A stretch of DNA of 19,253 nt, taken from the NCBI GenBank assembly GCA_038230955.1, contig JBBRMG010000018.1, forward strand, positions 1-19,253, in the 5' to 3' direction. The translations under genes and the position numbers were made by a program. The notes under the pieces are model-generated. The model saw only the letters and a list, made by a program, of their open reading frames with translations. It was not told where the DNA came from and made no database searches. Of the stretch, positions 6,657 through 14,892 are shown one piece after another (position 1 is the first letter of the stretch; each line of letters begins with the position of its first letter). Source of the stretch: JBBRMG01 sp038230955. Lineage in GTDB: Bacteria > Patescibacteriota > Doudnabacteria > UBA920.

Positions 6657-7418
6657 CTACTTAGCCAAGGCGGCATCAATGGCAGTGGAAAAATCACCTA
6701 TTGTCCCAACACCCTCTTTACGAATACCATTGATAAACACAGTCGGAGTGGCGGTAACATTATAATTCTGACCAGATTGCGTTTCAGCCTCGACATCGGT
6801 TTTGTATATATGACTGTCTACGCATGTGGTAAATTTAGTACTATCCAATCCTAGAGTCGTGGCGAATTTTTTTAAATTGTCGGCTGAAAAAGCGCCGCTA
6901 TTTTCTTGTTTTTGGCTAGCGTAAAGTAAATCATGATACTGCCAAAACTTGTCCTGATCTTGGGCGCACTTAGCTGCCTCTGCTGCTGCTTGCGACTCAT
7001 CCCCCAAAAATGAAAAGTCCTGAAAGTAAAAATTTGCTTTACCGGTGTCTATATATTTGGTTTTCAACTCTGGGAACACTTTATCCTGAAACTCTTTACA
7101 AAAGGGGCACTGAAAATCAGCATATTCAATAATTGTTACTTTCGCATCTTTCGAACCCAAGAATGGCGCATTAGATGGGAGATGAATATTGGCAGGCTCA
7201 AGTTTTGCCAATTCCGGATGCGCCGCACGAATCATATTTTCCAGTTTATCGAAGCGTTGTGAGTTATACCGAAAAGTTAACCAGATCAACACAGGCGTGG
7301 TAATCATTCCTATGACAATGCCAATGACGGCTAAACACAACACGACAATAGCAAGAATCTTTATATACGACCGCTTCTTCTTAAACACAGGGACTTCGTC
7401 TGTGGGTTCTATTTCCAT
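6657..7418 (-). CDS. Membrane-anchored DsbA-like thiol-disulfide oxidoreductase (253 aa)
   Basis: This is a DsbA/Thioredoxin_4-type protein expected to make or shuffle disulfides outside the membrane. After a short cytoplasmic KKKR tract there is one transmembrane helix (about 20-48). The thioredoxin fold starts near 92 (VTIIEYADFQCPFC). The active site is C104-P-F-C107, and the cis-proline loop is TATPTVFING with Pro225. Between them is the DsbA-type helical insert with AAKCAQDQDKFWQYHDLLY. Cys151 and Cys199 are extra cysteines that could form a structural pair. The length fits anchored Patescibacteria/Gram-positive DsbA proteins. It is the last gene of unit B, two bases after the previous stop (TAATTATG). 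Likely clients are the extracytoplasmic parts of the VirB6-like protein and transglycosylase, which carry paired cysteines; that is inference. No DsbB or VKOR partner is in the window. Confidence 0.9.
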   Translation of the reverse strand: MEIEPTDEVPVFKKKRSYIKILAIVVLCLAVIGIVIGMITTPVLIWLTFRYNSQRFDKLENMIRAAHPELAKLEPANIHLPSNAPFLGSKDAKVTIIEYADFQCPFCKEFQDKVFPELKTKYIDTGKANFYFQDFSFLGDESQAAAEAAKCAQDQDKFWQYHDLLYASQKQENSGAFSADNLKKFATTLGLDSTKFTTCVDSHIYKTDVEAETQSGQNYNVTATPTVFINGIRKEGVGTIGDFSTAIDAALAK

Positions 7419-7420
7419 AA

Positions 7421-7972
7421 TTATCTATTTATTTTTTCTAATGTGATACCATCTAATAGCCAATCTGTGGGATCCTGAATTAGTCTTAATTTTGCTTTAA
7501 CGGTATACGCTAAGTTTTCGCCGGTAATTGTACGCTCATTTACTGTTGCGATCATCGTCGTCATCAGTGTAGTTGCCTCGGGATATTCATACGAAAAAGT
7601 ATTTGTTGTGGGAGTGGTTCGAATACTATAATTAACATAAGATGCGTCATGCGTGATTCTATCCAAAACTGCCTGAATTTGTACCTGCAGTTGTTGAGTG
7701 GAGTTTCTCTGAGTATCCACTAAATCAGAATAATCATTTCTATTATAAGAATTGTACCCCTGCAGAAAAAGCTCAGTAACGTTGCGAATATGCTCCTCCT
7801 GAGCAGGTGATAACTTATAATGGGGTAGCTTGCTGGGATTATTTGATCCTGAATTAGACTTAGTCCCAGAATTGTTTGGCTTACCGGGTGCCAACAAAGC
7901 AAGAACAACTGCCATTAATGCAATGGCAATAAGCACGCTCCCGACAATGATGATTGTTCTCTTTGATAGCAT
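7421..7972 (-). CDS. Single-pass extracytoplasmic protein, possible VirB8/TcpC-like (183 aa)
   Basis: Residues 6-28 are a single hydrophobic helix after MLSKR, followed by a Gly/Asn/Ser linker (about 31-47) and a compact domain of about 130 residues. That domain opens with an amphipathic helix (EEHIRNVTELFLQGYNSYN) and then alternates helix and strand: YVNYSIRTTPTT, EYPEATTLMTTMIATVNER, LAYTVKAKLRLIQDPTDWLLDGITLEKI. Helix-strand order and the final strand-turn-W-strand resemble an NTF2-like fold, the fold of VirB8 and TcpC, which are anchored exactly this way in type IV secretion systems. I see no diagnostic VirB8 motif, so this is a structural guess. There is no lipobox cysteine. Its ATG shares a base with the stop of the transglycosylase gene (TAATG), so translation is coupled. 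Confidence 0.75.
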   Translation of the reverse strand: MLSKRTIIIVGSVLIAIALMAVVLALLAPGKPNNSGTKSNSGSNNPSKLPHYKLSPAQEEHIRNVTELFLQGYNSYNRNDYSDLVDTQRNSTQQLQVQIQAVLDRITHDASYVNYSIRTTPTTNTFSYEYPEATTLMTTMIATVNERTITGENLAYTVKAKLRLIQDPTDWLLDGITLEKINR

Positions 7973-9753
7973 TAACGTGTTTTACAAGTTTTATAATATT
8001 CAGTGAACCTAGTTAAAGTGGCTGGATCCACCTTGTCGGGATTTCCTTGGTAATGAGCATAGGCCAGTGCCGGATCAGTATACTGTTTTAATAAGTTAAT
8101 ATAATAGCCAGTTCCTGCCTTGATGTTGGTATTTTCATCTATGAGATCTTGAATGGTTAAATATTTACCTGGAAATCCAAAACCTTGACCATTTCTAGAC
8201 GGCGTATTCTTATCTTGCCATTCTTTACCGTCATTATAAACAAAGATTTGCAGTAACCCAATAGCGTGGCCCTGTCCAGTAAATGATAGTCCGTAATATG
8301 GCGGCGAATTGCTCGGATTAATACTGCCGCTAGGACCTACTTTTGCACCAGGATAATACACGGTGGAATACGCATAACGATCACCGCCCGATTCTTTTCT
8401 CATCAGAGCCTCTAATGCACAATAATCTACATTATTATCTTTAGCAATCTGATGCAAAAGAGGCGCATATTGCTCAATGCTTTTAGATCCACCGCCTGCT
8501 GGCAAATTAGAATTTCCACTGATTCCCCCCAACAAAGCGTCTATTCCGCTCGTAAACTTCTTACAAAAATCTAAAGCTGGACCTAAATTTGTAACCCCTA
8601 CGTAATCAGTCACTGTTACACCCACTGTGACGGCCCCACCAATAAGACCGGACGTTAAGGGTTTACAGACTCCATAAATCATCAATACAATAATACCACC
8701 GAACACTACTACCCACGCACCTAACACTAAAATAGTATTTATAATCAAAATGAATTGTTCAGTGCCATTAAGTTTGATATTGTTGGCGTCTACAGCCATA
8801 TCAATAGCTCTCCCAACTGCAAACACAGATAAAATCCACACAATTACTTTGTATGCATATTTGGGTGAGAGCAATGGAAATATACAAACTAAAGCTCCTA
8901 GAAATCCAGTAGAAAAAAGAAAGGTGATGGATCCAATGAATGCTAACCATGACAAAAGCACATAAATGAGCACCATTAGGCCTGTGGCCGTCTTGTCTAC
9001 TACCTGCTCTGCTTTGTCTACCGCTCCGGTAACTTTGCCCAGCGCATTACCTGTTTTACCGCCAGTCTGATCACCAAGTTTATTTATTTCACCTTTGGCT
9101 TGGTCAACTGCACCGCGGATATTCTTGCCACCAGGTTTTCCTCCACCTCCAAGTTTTTCTGCGGCCCCAGATTTAGCGCCGCCACCCACAGACGGCTTGA
9201 CGCCACCACCACTTGGCGCCCCAGCACTAGGACTGCCCCCCATTTTAGACCCACCGGGTGAAGAACCCCCCAGTTTACCAATGGACTTGCCGCCTACTGG
9301 TGATGTCTTACCGGCTTTACCAGCATTGCGAGCCGCTTGTTCTGCTTGTAGCTTTTCATAATTTTTATCAATATTGGCTTTAAGATTACCGAATCCTCGA
9401 CCAGCTTCAGAATCCTTGTCTTCCATTCCTTCTCGTGGTTGTGAAGGAGGTTTGAATCCTTCCGGAGCTTGAGTGCCGGGATAAGCCCCATCGTCTGGAT
9501 CAGCCTCAGTGTAATCCTTCATGACAGATTTACCAATTTTCCGGCCATCGGGATCGGCAATGCTATACTCTAAATTAGGACCGTCTTTCAACACCCGGAC
9601 AGATACTGGCACTTTTTGACCAGTTTCGCGGTCAGTAACAAAACCACGACCAACTTCGGGGCCGTTTAATTGTGATTTTTGATAAGCATTAACTTTCTCT
9701 TGATCTACGCCATCGGCTTGACCAGGAGAAATAGTGGCGTTGTCAGATGCCAT
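7972..9753 (-). CDS. Membrane-embedded VirB1-like lytic transglycosylase (593 aa)
   Basis: It should cut peptidoglycan to let the secretion apparatus pass. The N-terminal 250 residues are charged, then Gly/Ser/Lys/Pro-rich and disordered (about 145-215), then helical. Hydrophobic segments at about 256-320 and 335-370, plus a weaker one after it, anchor the protein. The C-terminal domain (about 435-593) is an SLT/lysozyme-like transglycosylase: catalytic Glu454 in RKESGG, the AIGLLQI strand, the NTNIKAGTGYYINLL helix and ALAYAHYQGN. A loop of about 30 residues separates the Glu from GLLQI, longer than in classic Slt domains. Cys445 and Cys590 flank the domain and could be bridged. There is no signal peptide, so the disordered N-terminus is probably cytoplasmic. 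It lies one base after virB4 (TAATATG), in the order expected for a Gram-positive-style T4SS. Confidence 0.88.
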   Translation of the reverse strand: MASDNATISPGQADGVDQEKVNAYQKSQLNGPEVGRGFVTDRETGQKVPVSVRVLKDGPNLEYSIADPDGRKIGKSVMKDYTEADPDDGAYPGTQAPEGFKPPSQPREGMEDKDSEAGRGFGNLKANIDKNYEKLQAEQAARNAGKAGKTSPVGGKSIGKLGGSSPGGSKMGGSPSAGAPSGGGVKPSVGGGAKSGAAEKLGGGGKPGGKNIRGAVDQAKGEINKLGDQTGGKTGNALGKVTGAVDKAEQVVDKTATGLMVLIYVLLSWLAFIGSITFLFSTGFLGALVCIFPLLSPKYAYKVIVWILSVFAVGRAIDMAVDANNIKLNGTEQFILIINTILVLGAWVVVFGGIIVLMIYGVCKPLTSGLIGGAVTVGVTVTDYVGVTNLGPALDFCKKFTSGIDALLGGISGNSNLPAGGGSKSIEQYAPLLHQIAKDNNVDYCALEALMRKESGGDRYAYSTVYYPGAKVGPSGSINPSNSPPYYGLSFTGQGHAIGLLQIFVYNDGKEWQDKNTPSRNGQGFGFPGKYLTIQDLIDENTNIKAGTGYYINLLKQYTDPALAYAHYQGNPDKVDPATLTRFTEYYKTCKTR

Positions 9754-9754
9754 A

Positions 9755-11599
9755 TTACGAAACTAATTTATCTTTGCTGTCTTTTATATCCAACAATTGT
9801 TTCGGATCAGTCGTAATAATTTGATCCTCCACGTAAGAAGCATAAATTTTAATAGCCGCGTGCTTTAATCCGGCAAAGAAAATACCTTCGCCCACATCGC
9901 TTTCCAGTAGTAAATACTTTTCTCCCTCTGTCAGAAAAAATGTTTCGGCGATAATATCAATAGCGGCCGGACTTTGCTTCAACAACAACTGAATGGATGA
10001 GTTAGTCACAATTGGTTTGCCGTAAGGGCTGGACATAAAGTCAGCAACATCCTGCGTAATGGTAGTAAGGCCAAGGTAATACTTACGCGCGCGCTTAGCA
10101 ATGCCAAACACGAACCGAGCCGAGTCTTCATGCTGCATCATAATCCAAGCTTCATCCAAAACCAAAATACGTTTTTTCAATTCACTACGAACAATGTTCC
10201 AAATATGACCCAGAATAATATACATAGCAATTGGTCGCAGTTGGTCTTCTAGATCGCGAATGGAAAATACTAACAGTTGGTTATTTAATACCACGTTGGT
10301 CGGCTGGTTTAATAGACCAGCGAACGTCCCTTCAGTAAACTTGGTTAATCGTTGAGCCAAACTTTCCGCACCAACCATGCCTGACAACACTTCTATTAGA
10401 TCAGTCATGACCGGCATTTCCACATTCCGAAAATCGCTGGTTTCGCTAATATCTTTTTTGGCATAAGTTTGCCAAATTGCTTTGTCCATAAGAGCTTCTT
10501 CGGTTGGATCAATCTTGCCTAAGACCAAGCCCATTAAGCCTAACAGGCTGATAACCGAACTCCGTAAAATATCAGCGTTATCTTCATCGGCCAACCCAAT
10601 TGGCAAGTCGAACGGGTTAATACGAAAATCGGAGTTCAAAGAAATATTTAAATAAGTACCGCCCACCGCAGAAGCTAAGTGCTGATACTCATTTTCAGGA
10701 TCAACAATTATAACGTCAGTGCCCACCATTAAGGCCCGCAGTACTTCTAACTTCACTGCGTACGACTTACCAGCACCGGACTTGGCGAACACCACATAAT
10801 TGGCGTTTTCCATTTGGAACCGGTCAAACAAAATGAGACTGTTATTATGGCGATTAATCCCATACAAAATTCCATCATTACCAGTTAAGTCAGATGACAC
10901 AAACGGAAATGTGCTAGACAGAGGGCCGGTGTTCAAATTATTGGCCACATCCATTTCATCTAGTCCCAGTGGCAGCGTCGAGTTAAAGCCGCCTTCAGTT
11001 TGGAGTAACGCGCGCTTGGTGACAATGAGTTTTGCTCCCAAAGAACTTTCTAGCACAGCTGAATTTTTATCTAATTCTTTTAGATCCTCGGAATAAATAG
11101 TGAAATACAGAGCGGAGCGGAAATACTTTTCCGTGCCTTGTTGGAGTGAATCGCGCAACCCTTCAACATCGTGGTAAGCTGTTTCCAACAAAGGATCGCG
11201 CACCATCCCCTTTTCTTGGTCAATCGATATTTGTGAACCAATTTCTCCTACTTTTGATTTCAATTTTTTAAGAATGGCAGCCGAATCAATCGGGTAAATA
11301 AACATGGACACATCCAAAGCACTTTCCGAGTTGATAATAAAAGACAACCAATTCGAGGAAACAAAACGGGGATAGGCCAGGACAAAGAAACTGCGACCAA
11401 ATTTACCGTTTAATTCAAAGTGGGAACTTTCGAACTTTAGACTGGATGGAGCCAGTAAATCTTTTAAGGTAGTTAACCCTTCTCGATACTGATGCTCGAC
11501 TTCTGCCAAACGAGCATTAGCATCTAACTGACCTTTCAATTGCTGAAGGTCAGCTTTTTCTTTTTCAATTTTGTTTTTGTCGAGAGTAAATAAAGCCAT
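9755..11599 (-). CDS. virB4: VirB4/TraC-family secretion ATPase, motor domain (614 aa)
   Basis: VirB4 is the inner-membrane-associated ATPase that powers type IV secretion and conjugation. Residues about 1-245 carry a charged coiled N-terminus and a middle domain. Residues 246-600 are the RecA-like motor with Walker A AKSGAGKS (272-279, Lys278), the IIVDPENEY loop (297-305), Walker B ILVLDEAW (478-485, Asp482/Glu483) and TTITQDV (512-518). No transmembrane segment is seen. Canonical VirB4 is about 800 aa; here the missing front portion is encoded by the neighbouring 233-aa gene, so the enzyme is split in two. The gap to that gene is 13 bases (ATATTATAGACCC), which lacks a Shine-Dalgarno but contains TATTAT six bases before the ATG, a possible weak internal promoter. 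DNA transfer versus protein export cannot be decided. Confidence 0.93.
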   Translation of the reverse strand: MALFTLDKNKIEKEKADLQQLKGQLDANARLAEVEHQYREGLTTLKDLLAPSSLKFESSHFELNGKFGRSFFVLAYPRFVSSNWLSFIINSESALDVSMFIYPIDSAAILKKLKSKVGEIGSQISIDQEKGMVRDPLLETAYHDVEGLRDSLQQGTEKYFRSALYFTIYSEDLKELDKNSAVLESSLGAKLIVTKRALLQTEGGFNSTLPLGLDEMDVANNLNTGPLSSTFPFVSSDLTGNDGILYGINRHNNSLILFDRFQMENANYVVFAKSGAGKSYAVKLEVLRALMVGTDVIIVDPENEYQHLASAVGGTYLNISLNSDFRINPFDLPIGLADEDNADILRSSVISLLGLMGLVLGKIDPTEEALMDKAIWQTYAKKDISETSDFRNVEMPVMTDLIEVLSGMVGAESLAQRLTKFTEGTFAGLLNQPTNVVLNNQLLVFSIRDLEDQLRPIAMYIILGHIWNIVRSELKKRILVLDEAWIMMQHEDSARFVFGIAKRARKYYLGLTTITQDVADFMSSPYGKPIVTNSSIQLLLKQSPAAIDIIAETFFLTEGEKYLLLESDVGEGIFFAGLKHAAIKIYASYVEDQIITTDPKQLLDIKDSKDKLVS

Positions 11600-11612
11600 G
11601 GGTCTATAATAT

Positions 11613-12314
11613 TTAGGCTAATTGGTCATCAAGAATTGTCACACTGTCTAACTGGCTAGCATCTATACTCGGGCCAGCAGCGAAATTATAGGAATCATAA
11701 AGAAGTTCGATAATCTGCTCAGTGTTAAGTCGTACTACTCGCAAACCGATACTAGAAAGATTACTGGAAACAGATGTCGTGCGGTCATCTAATAATATTT
11801 TGTATTTATCAAAATTTTTCTCTCGCTCTGAAATCTGCCGAGTTTTACCGCCTTTGAATAGGTTGCTAAAAAATCCGCCGCCGCCGGCACTAGCAAGGGT
11901 TTGATTATACGGGACAATAACATAAAAATTTTTGTTCATCACATTAGCCGATTCAACCAAGCGATCTATAAACTCAATGTACTCTGCTGTTTGCATGCGC
12001 AACAACTCATTTGTCTGGCGCTCAGCAATTTGCTTTAGTGACTCTAAATAATCGCTAATGTCCATCTTGCGACTCTGCATGAGAATCTGGATGGGATAAT
12101 CCAGCGAATTGAGAAAGCGTTGATAATTAAAAATAAGGGCATTTTGTTCATCTTGGCTTTTCAAATCAAAGTTGGTACTAGAAATAGCCAGAACAGCACG
12201 CATGGTCCCATCTTTTAAGATCATTGTATCTTGCTTGATCTCAGAAATTTTTAAAAAAGCTTGGGTGGGCTGACCAATTAATTTATGTTTTGGAGTTTTT
12301 TCTTGTGATGCCAT
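11613..12314 (-). CDS. TraC/VirB4 N-terminal-domain protein (233 aa)
   Basis: It matches the N-terminal domain found at the start of TraC/VirB4/CagE-type ATPases: an opening TQAFLKISEIKQDTMILKDGTMRAVLAIS, then NFDLKSQDEQNALIFNYQRFLNSLDYPIQILMQSRKMD-type sequence, a long helix (about 85-125), NFYVIVPYNQ, and a final RVVRLNTEQIIELLYDSYN. There is no Walker motif, so it has no ATPase activity of its own and presumably docks VirB4 onto the membrane platform. A Gly-Gly-Gly-Gly-Phe-Phe loop at about 143-155 interrupts the fold. The TAA is clean and 13 bases separate it from virB4, so this is a true two-gene arrangement rather than an obvious frameshift. It is the only T4SS gene with a fair Shine-Dalgarno: AAGGA nine bases before the ATG, inside the end of the PrgI gene. 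Confidence 0.85.
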   Translation of the reverse strand: MASQEKTPKHKLIGQPTQAFLKISEIKQDTMILKDGTMRAVLAISSTNFDLKSQDEQNALIFNYQRFLNSLDYPIQILMQSRKMDISDYLESLKQIAERQTNELLRMQTAEYIEFIDRLVESANVMNKNFYVIVPYNQTLASAGGGGFFSNLFKGGKTRQISEREKNFDKYKILLDDRTTSVSSNLSSIGLRVVRLNTEQIIELLYDSYNFAAGPSIDASQLDSVTILDDQLA

Positions 12315-12317
12315 GGC

Positions 12318-12782
12318 TTATTTTCCTTGGGCTGCCTGATTATTCAAGGCAATACGCTCTAGCAGAACTTGCTCTTGCGAAGCTTGCTGTTGAAGAATGT
12401 AATTCATTTTTTTTAATCTGACCATGACAACATCACCTCCCAATTGCGCTGGTTTTTCCGTCACTTCCATTTCTACTTCATAATCCTGGGGTAAGCTCTT
12501 GGCTTGTTTATGGAACACATATAACTTACCGCCTGTAATATAACTGAACAGAGGGCCAAAAATAGCGTAGATAGGTCGCCCGTTCACTCGTCCAAAAGCC
12601 AGAATCAGAGCAGGTAAGCCGAGCAGCAGAGCCATCGGGATAGTAACCGAGATATTCTTACTAATAGTATAAACAGCAAAAATGAGAGCTCCTGCACCGA
12701 ACACAATACCGAATTGCATAAAGCTTAATCCAGCCACTATTTTATCTTCTACATCAGTAAATTGTGGGACGGCAAATTGCAT
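12318..12782 (-). CDS. PrgI-family membrane protein, VirB3-like (154 aa)
   Basis: PrgI proteins (first described in enterococcal pCF10) are small membrane subunits placed before VirB4 in Gram-positive type IV secretion systems, where they fill the role of VirB3. The N-terminus AVPQFTDVEDKIVAGLSFMQFG is the family hallmark. Two hydrophobic helices follow (about 24-42 and 48-63), then VNGRPIYAIFGPLFSYITGGKLYVF, again typical. The C-terminal 60 residues are soluble and Gln/Glu/Lys-rich. It heads unit B: a promoter core at 12820-12838 lies about 38 bases upstream of the ATG. The leader is A-rich and shows no Shine-Dalgarno. Three bases separate its stop from the TraC-like gene. Confidence 0.9.
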   Translation of the reverse strand: MQFAVPQFTDVEDKIVAGLSFMQFGIVFGAGALIFAVYTISKNISVTIPMALLLGLPALILAFGRVNGRPIYAIFGPLFSYITGGKLYVFHKQAKSLPQDYEVEMEVTEKPAQLGGDVVMVRLKKMNYILQQQASQEQVLLERIALNNQAAQGK

Positions 12783-12819
12783 GTTTTATGTCTGTTTCTT
12801 AGGAATTTTTCAGCTTTTC

Positions 12820-12838
12820 TCAAATAAATTATACCATA
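12820..12838 (-). promoter_or_regulatory. Promoter of the PrgI-VirB4 operon (shared 19-bp core)
   Basis: The minus strand reads TATGGTATAATTTATTTGA, with the extended -10 TGGTATAAT at 12836-12828. The same 19 bases occur unchanged at 18770-18788 ahead of the VirB6-like gene. No -35 consensus is visible. Predicted transcription start is near 12821. Confidence 0.65.
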
Positions 12839-12853
12839 AATGCACATGCGAAC

Positions 12854-13687
12854 CTAGTTCAGTTGGATGTGGCGCAAAATGTCTGCAAAGGTCTCAAACT
12901 CAGTTTTAGTGAGCATATTGGGATCCGGTTTACTCGGGTCAACTTGAGTGGGGCCACTTAACATTTTTTTACCGGTAGCGATATACGATTTATACAAAGG
13001 GCTATCTTCAATATGTGACAGTAGGCTAAAGTAACCCTCGACTTGGGACAACTGTTGCAGGCGCAGAAGCAAATCGGCAGACGGCAAAGAGCGCAGAGAG
13101 GACAAAGTTAATTGACCGGCATCAGTCACAGACTCCAATTGCGACGGGCCCGCGTTAGCATTGGCGTATGGCTCTGGCTGAGGTGCTATTGACATTGACA
13201 TGGAGCGTGGTCTTGGTTCATGCATTGTTGGCAGAGTCGTCGGCGCTGGCGCTGCTGCTGACATTGGTTTTAAGACTGGTGGCGTGGGATGAGCAATTAA
13301 AGGGGCCGGTATAGGGCGAGCGCCAATGTTGCCGCCGGAGACTAACCCTATCGGTAAGTTAGAAATATGCGATAACTTTGGCGTGCCAGCAGATGGTGTT
13401 GGTAAATTAGGCGGCACACTACCGCTAACAGGAGTGGTCGGTCTGGCAAGAATGACAGGTTTCTGGGGAATGTTAGGCCTAACAGGTCTCGCCATCGGCT
13501 GTATTATATCTGGCTCAATCCCTACTGGCTGTCTCGGCGACTCCGCTTTGAGAATACCTTCTAATTCAACCGCTTGCTTGTCATTCATAATGATAAGCAT
13601 CTCTAACCACTCCGACTTTTCAGACGGAGTAAGGATGACTGATGATTGAATAAGTTGTTTTAGGCGGTCGTGCTGGGCAGACTGCAT
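12854..13687 (-). CDS. Unrecognised proline-rich protein of the secretion cluster (277 aa)
   Basis: I do not recognise this as a characterised family. It has three parts. Residues about 8-46 form a helical module with LTPSEKSEWLEMLIIMNDKQAVELEGIL, a pattern (LTPxEKxxWLxxL, then a Glu-rich helix) I associate loosely with short N-terminal modules in CPR proteins. Residues about 50-190 are a low-complexity linker rich in Pro, Ala, Ser and Met. Residues about 195-277 are helical: LTLSSLRSLPSADLLLRLQQLSQVEGYFSLLSHIEDSPLYKSYI and so on. There is no signal peptide or membrane helix, so it should be cytoplasmic. It is the last gene of unit A, nine bases after the 397-aa gene, and ends 16 bases before the promoter core of unit B. 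A cytoplasmic adaptor or cargo-recruiting role is possible but only a guess. Confidence 0.75.
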   Translation of the reverse strand: MQSAQHDRLKQLIQSSVILTPSEKSEWLEMLIIMNDKQAVELEGILKAESPRQPVGIEPDIIQPMARPVRPNIPQKPVILARPTTPVSGSVPPNLPTPSAGTPKLSHISNLPIGLVSGGNIGARPIPAPLIAHPTPPVLKPMSAAAPAPTTLPTMHEPRPRSMSMSIAPQPEPYANANAGPSQLESVTDAGQLTLSSLRSLPSADLLLRLQQLSQVEGYFSLLSHIEDSPLYKSYIATGKKMLSGPTQVDPSKPDPNMLTKTEFETFADILRHIQLN

Positions 13688-13696
13688 ATAGAATAA

Positions 13697-14890
13697 TTAA
13701 GACTTGTTGATTTTACGTTTTTTTAAAGCTTCCAGTTTTTGATCGATACTGACTTTTTTCTGTTGTCGATCCGCTTCCAACCGCTGAGCCATCTCCTCTA
13801 CTTTGACATTAGATTCACTATCGTACCTTACCCCTGAGTAGTCGTCGGTTTCTGAAACACCGCGATTAAGAATGTTTTGCACATTCATATTACGGTTAAT
13901 CGGCCTGTCTTTTGGAACTGATGGCACCCATGCAGGAACAGGAGTGGGAATGGGCTTCTTGGGCGCTATAGCCCTCGGGGCGTCAATAGAATCAATTTTC
14001 TTCTGAGTGGGGAGAGGCTGAACGGGCAGAGGTTGCGCGGGAACTGGCGGTGGCACGAATGAAGCCAATCTCCCATACACTTTATTTAGCTCATCTAAGT
14101 CTAACCAACCGTCTTCCGGGTTTCGATTAGCTCGCTCTTCTGCCTCCAACTCAATTTCATCAACTTCAGGATTTTGCAGCCATGAATAAAGTTTCAATAG
14201 TGATGCTAGTGCTTTTTTCTCCTCAACATCGAGATGAGAAATTTGCGAATCCTTGTTGAAAAACTTAACTTGATCATAAGCGTCAGGAACATTTTCCAAT
14301 GACCCTACATGAGATGTATCAAATTTTTGCAACCATGCTGAGACTGTTGGCTGATAAGAGTTATTATTCAAAATGATCGGTTCCCGACCCACTAATTCCC
14401 TGTTATCCCGTAGCGCTTGCAGAAATAGTCCGACCCAACTGCCATCATCCCAATATTGATTGAGCAAGTAACGTCTCTTCAGTTCAGATAAAACCTTTAC
14501 ATATTTAATCAAGTTCAATCCGTGGTTACGTATTGAGTTCGCTATGGCCGTATCTGGCAAGTCCTGAAACCGGGCAATTTCGTAACGGAACGTGTTAAGA
14601 GTAGCGTCATCCCCCATCTTATTTGCGGCAACACGCGACCATTCGGCTAAGGCTGAATAAACCGGCATAGCGTACTTACCATTGCGCCACTCGCCGTCGT
14701 TAATTGAAGCAGCCAAAAAGGCGGCCGCATCATCACCATTGTCCTGATGCTTCACCAAGTTTGCGACATATTGAGTTTGTATCGCCGCTAACCTCTGGTA
14801 CGCCGCAATTTCTTGGGCATCATTAACTCCGGCCAGATGAGCATCAAGCCAATTAGTTATATGCTGTTGTATGTCGGTGCGGTTAGCCAT
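13697..14890 (-). CDS. Unrecognised helical protein with Pro-rich linker and basic tail (397 aa)
   Basis: No family is recognised. Residues about 1-250 are an all-helical soluble domain rich in Trp, Asp and Asn (for example NDGEWRNGKYAMPVYSALAEW and YWDDGSWVGLFLQALRDNREL). Residues about 225-275 are acidic (NPEVDEIELEAEERANRNPEDGWLDLDELNKVY). Residues about 278-325 are a Pro-rich linker. The C-terminus (about 355-397) is a predicted coiled coil ending in the basic run KKRKINKS. No membrane segment or signal peptide is present. It starts two bases after the VirB6-like gene (TAATTATG, the same junction as at 7418), so it is translationally coupled to a membrane channel component. This suggests a cytoplasmic partner of the channel, perhaps a scaffold or substrate handler; the sequence does not show which. 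Confidence 0.75.
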   Translation of the reverse strand: MANRTDIQQHITNWLDAHLAGVNDAQEIAAYQRLAAIQTQYVANLVKHQDNGDDAAAFLAASINDGEWRNGKYAMPVYSALAEWSRVAANKMGDDATLNTFRYEIARFQDLPDTAIANSIRNHGLNLIKYVKVLSELKRRYLLNQYWDDGSWVGLFLQALRDNRELVGREPIILNNNSYQPTVSAWLQKFDTSHVGSLENVPDAYDQVKFFNKDSQISHLDVEEKKALASLLKLYSWLQNPEVDEIELEAEERANRNPEDGWLDLDELNKVYGRLASFVPPPVPAQPLPVQPLPTQKKIDSIDAPRAIAPKKPIPTPVPAWVPSVPKDRPINRNMNVQNILNRGVSETDDYSGVRYDSESNVKVEEMAQRLEADRQQKKVSIDQKLEALKKRKINKS

Positions 14891-14892
14891 AA

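Noticed and set aside
9084..9361. Pro-rich and Gly-rich frames on both strands opposite the transglycosylase linker
   Set aside because: They are shadows of a low-complexity Gly/Ser/Lys linker inside a gene with a clear C-terminal enzyme domain.
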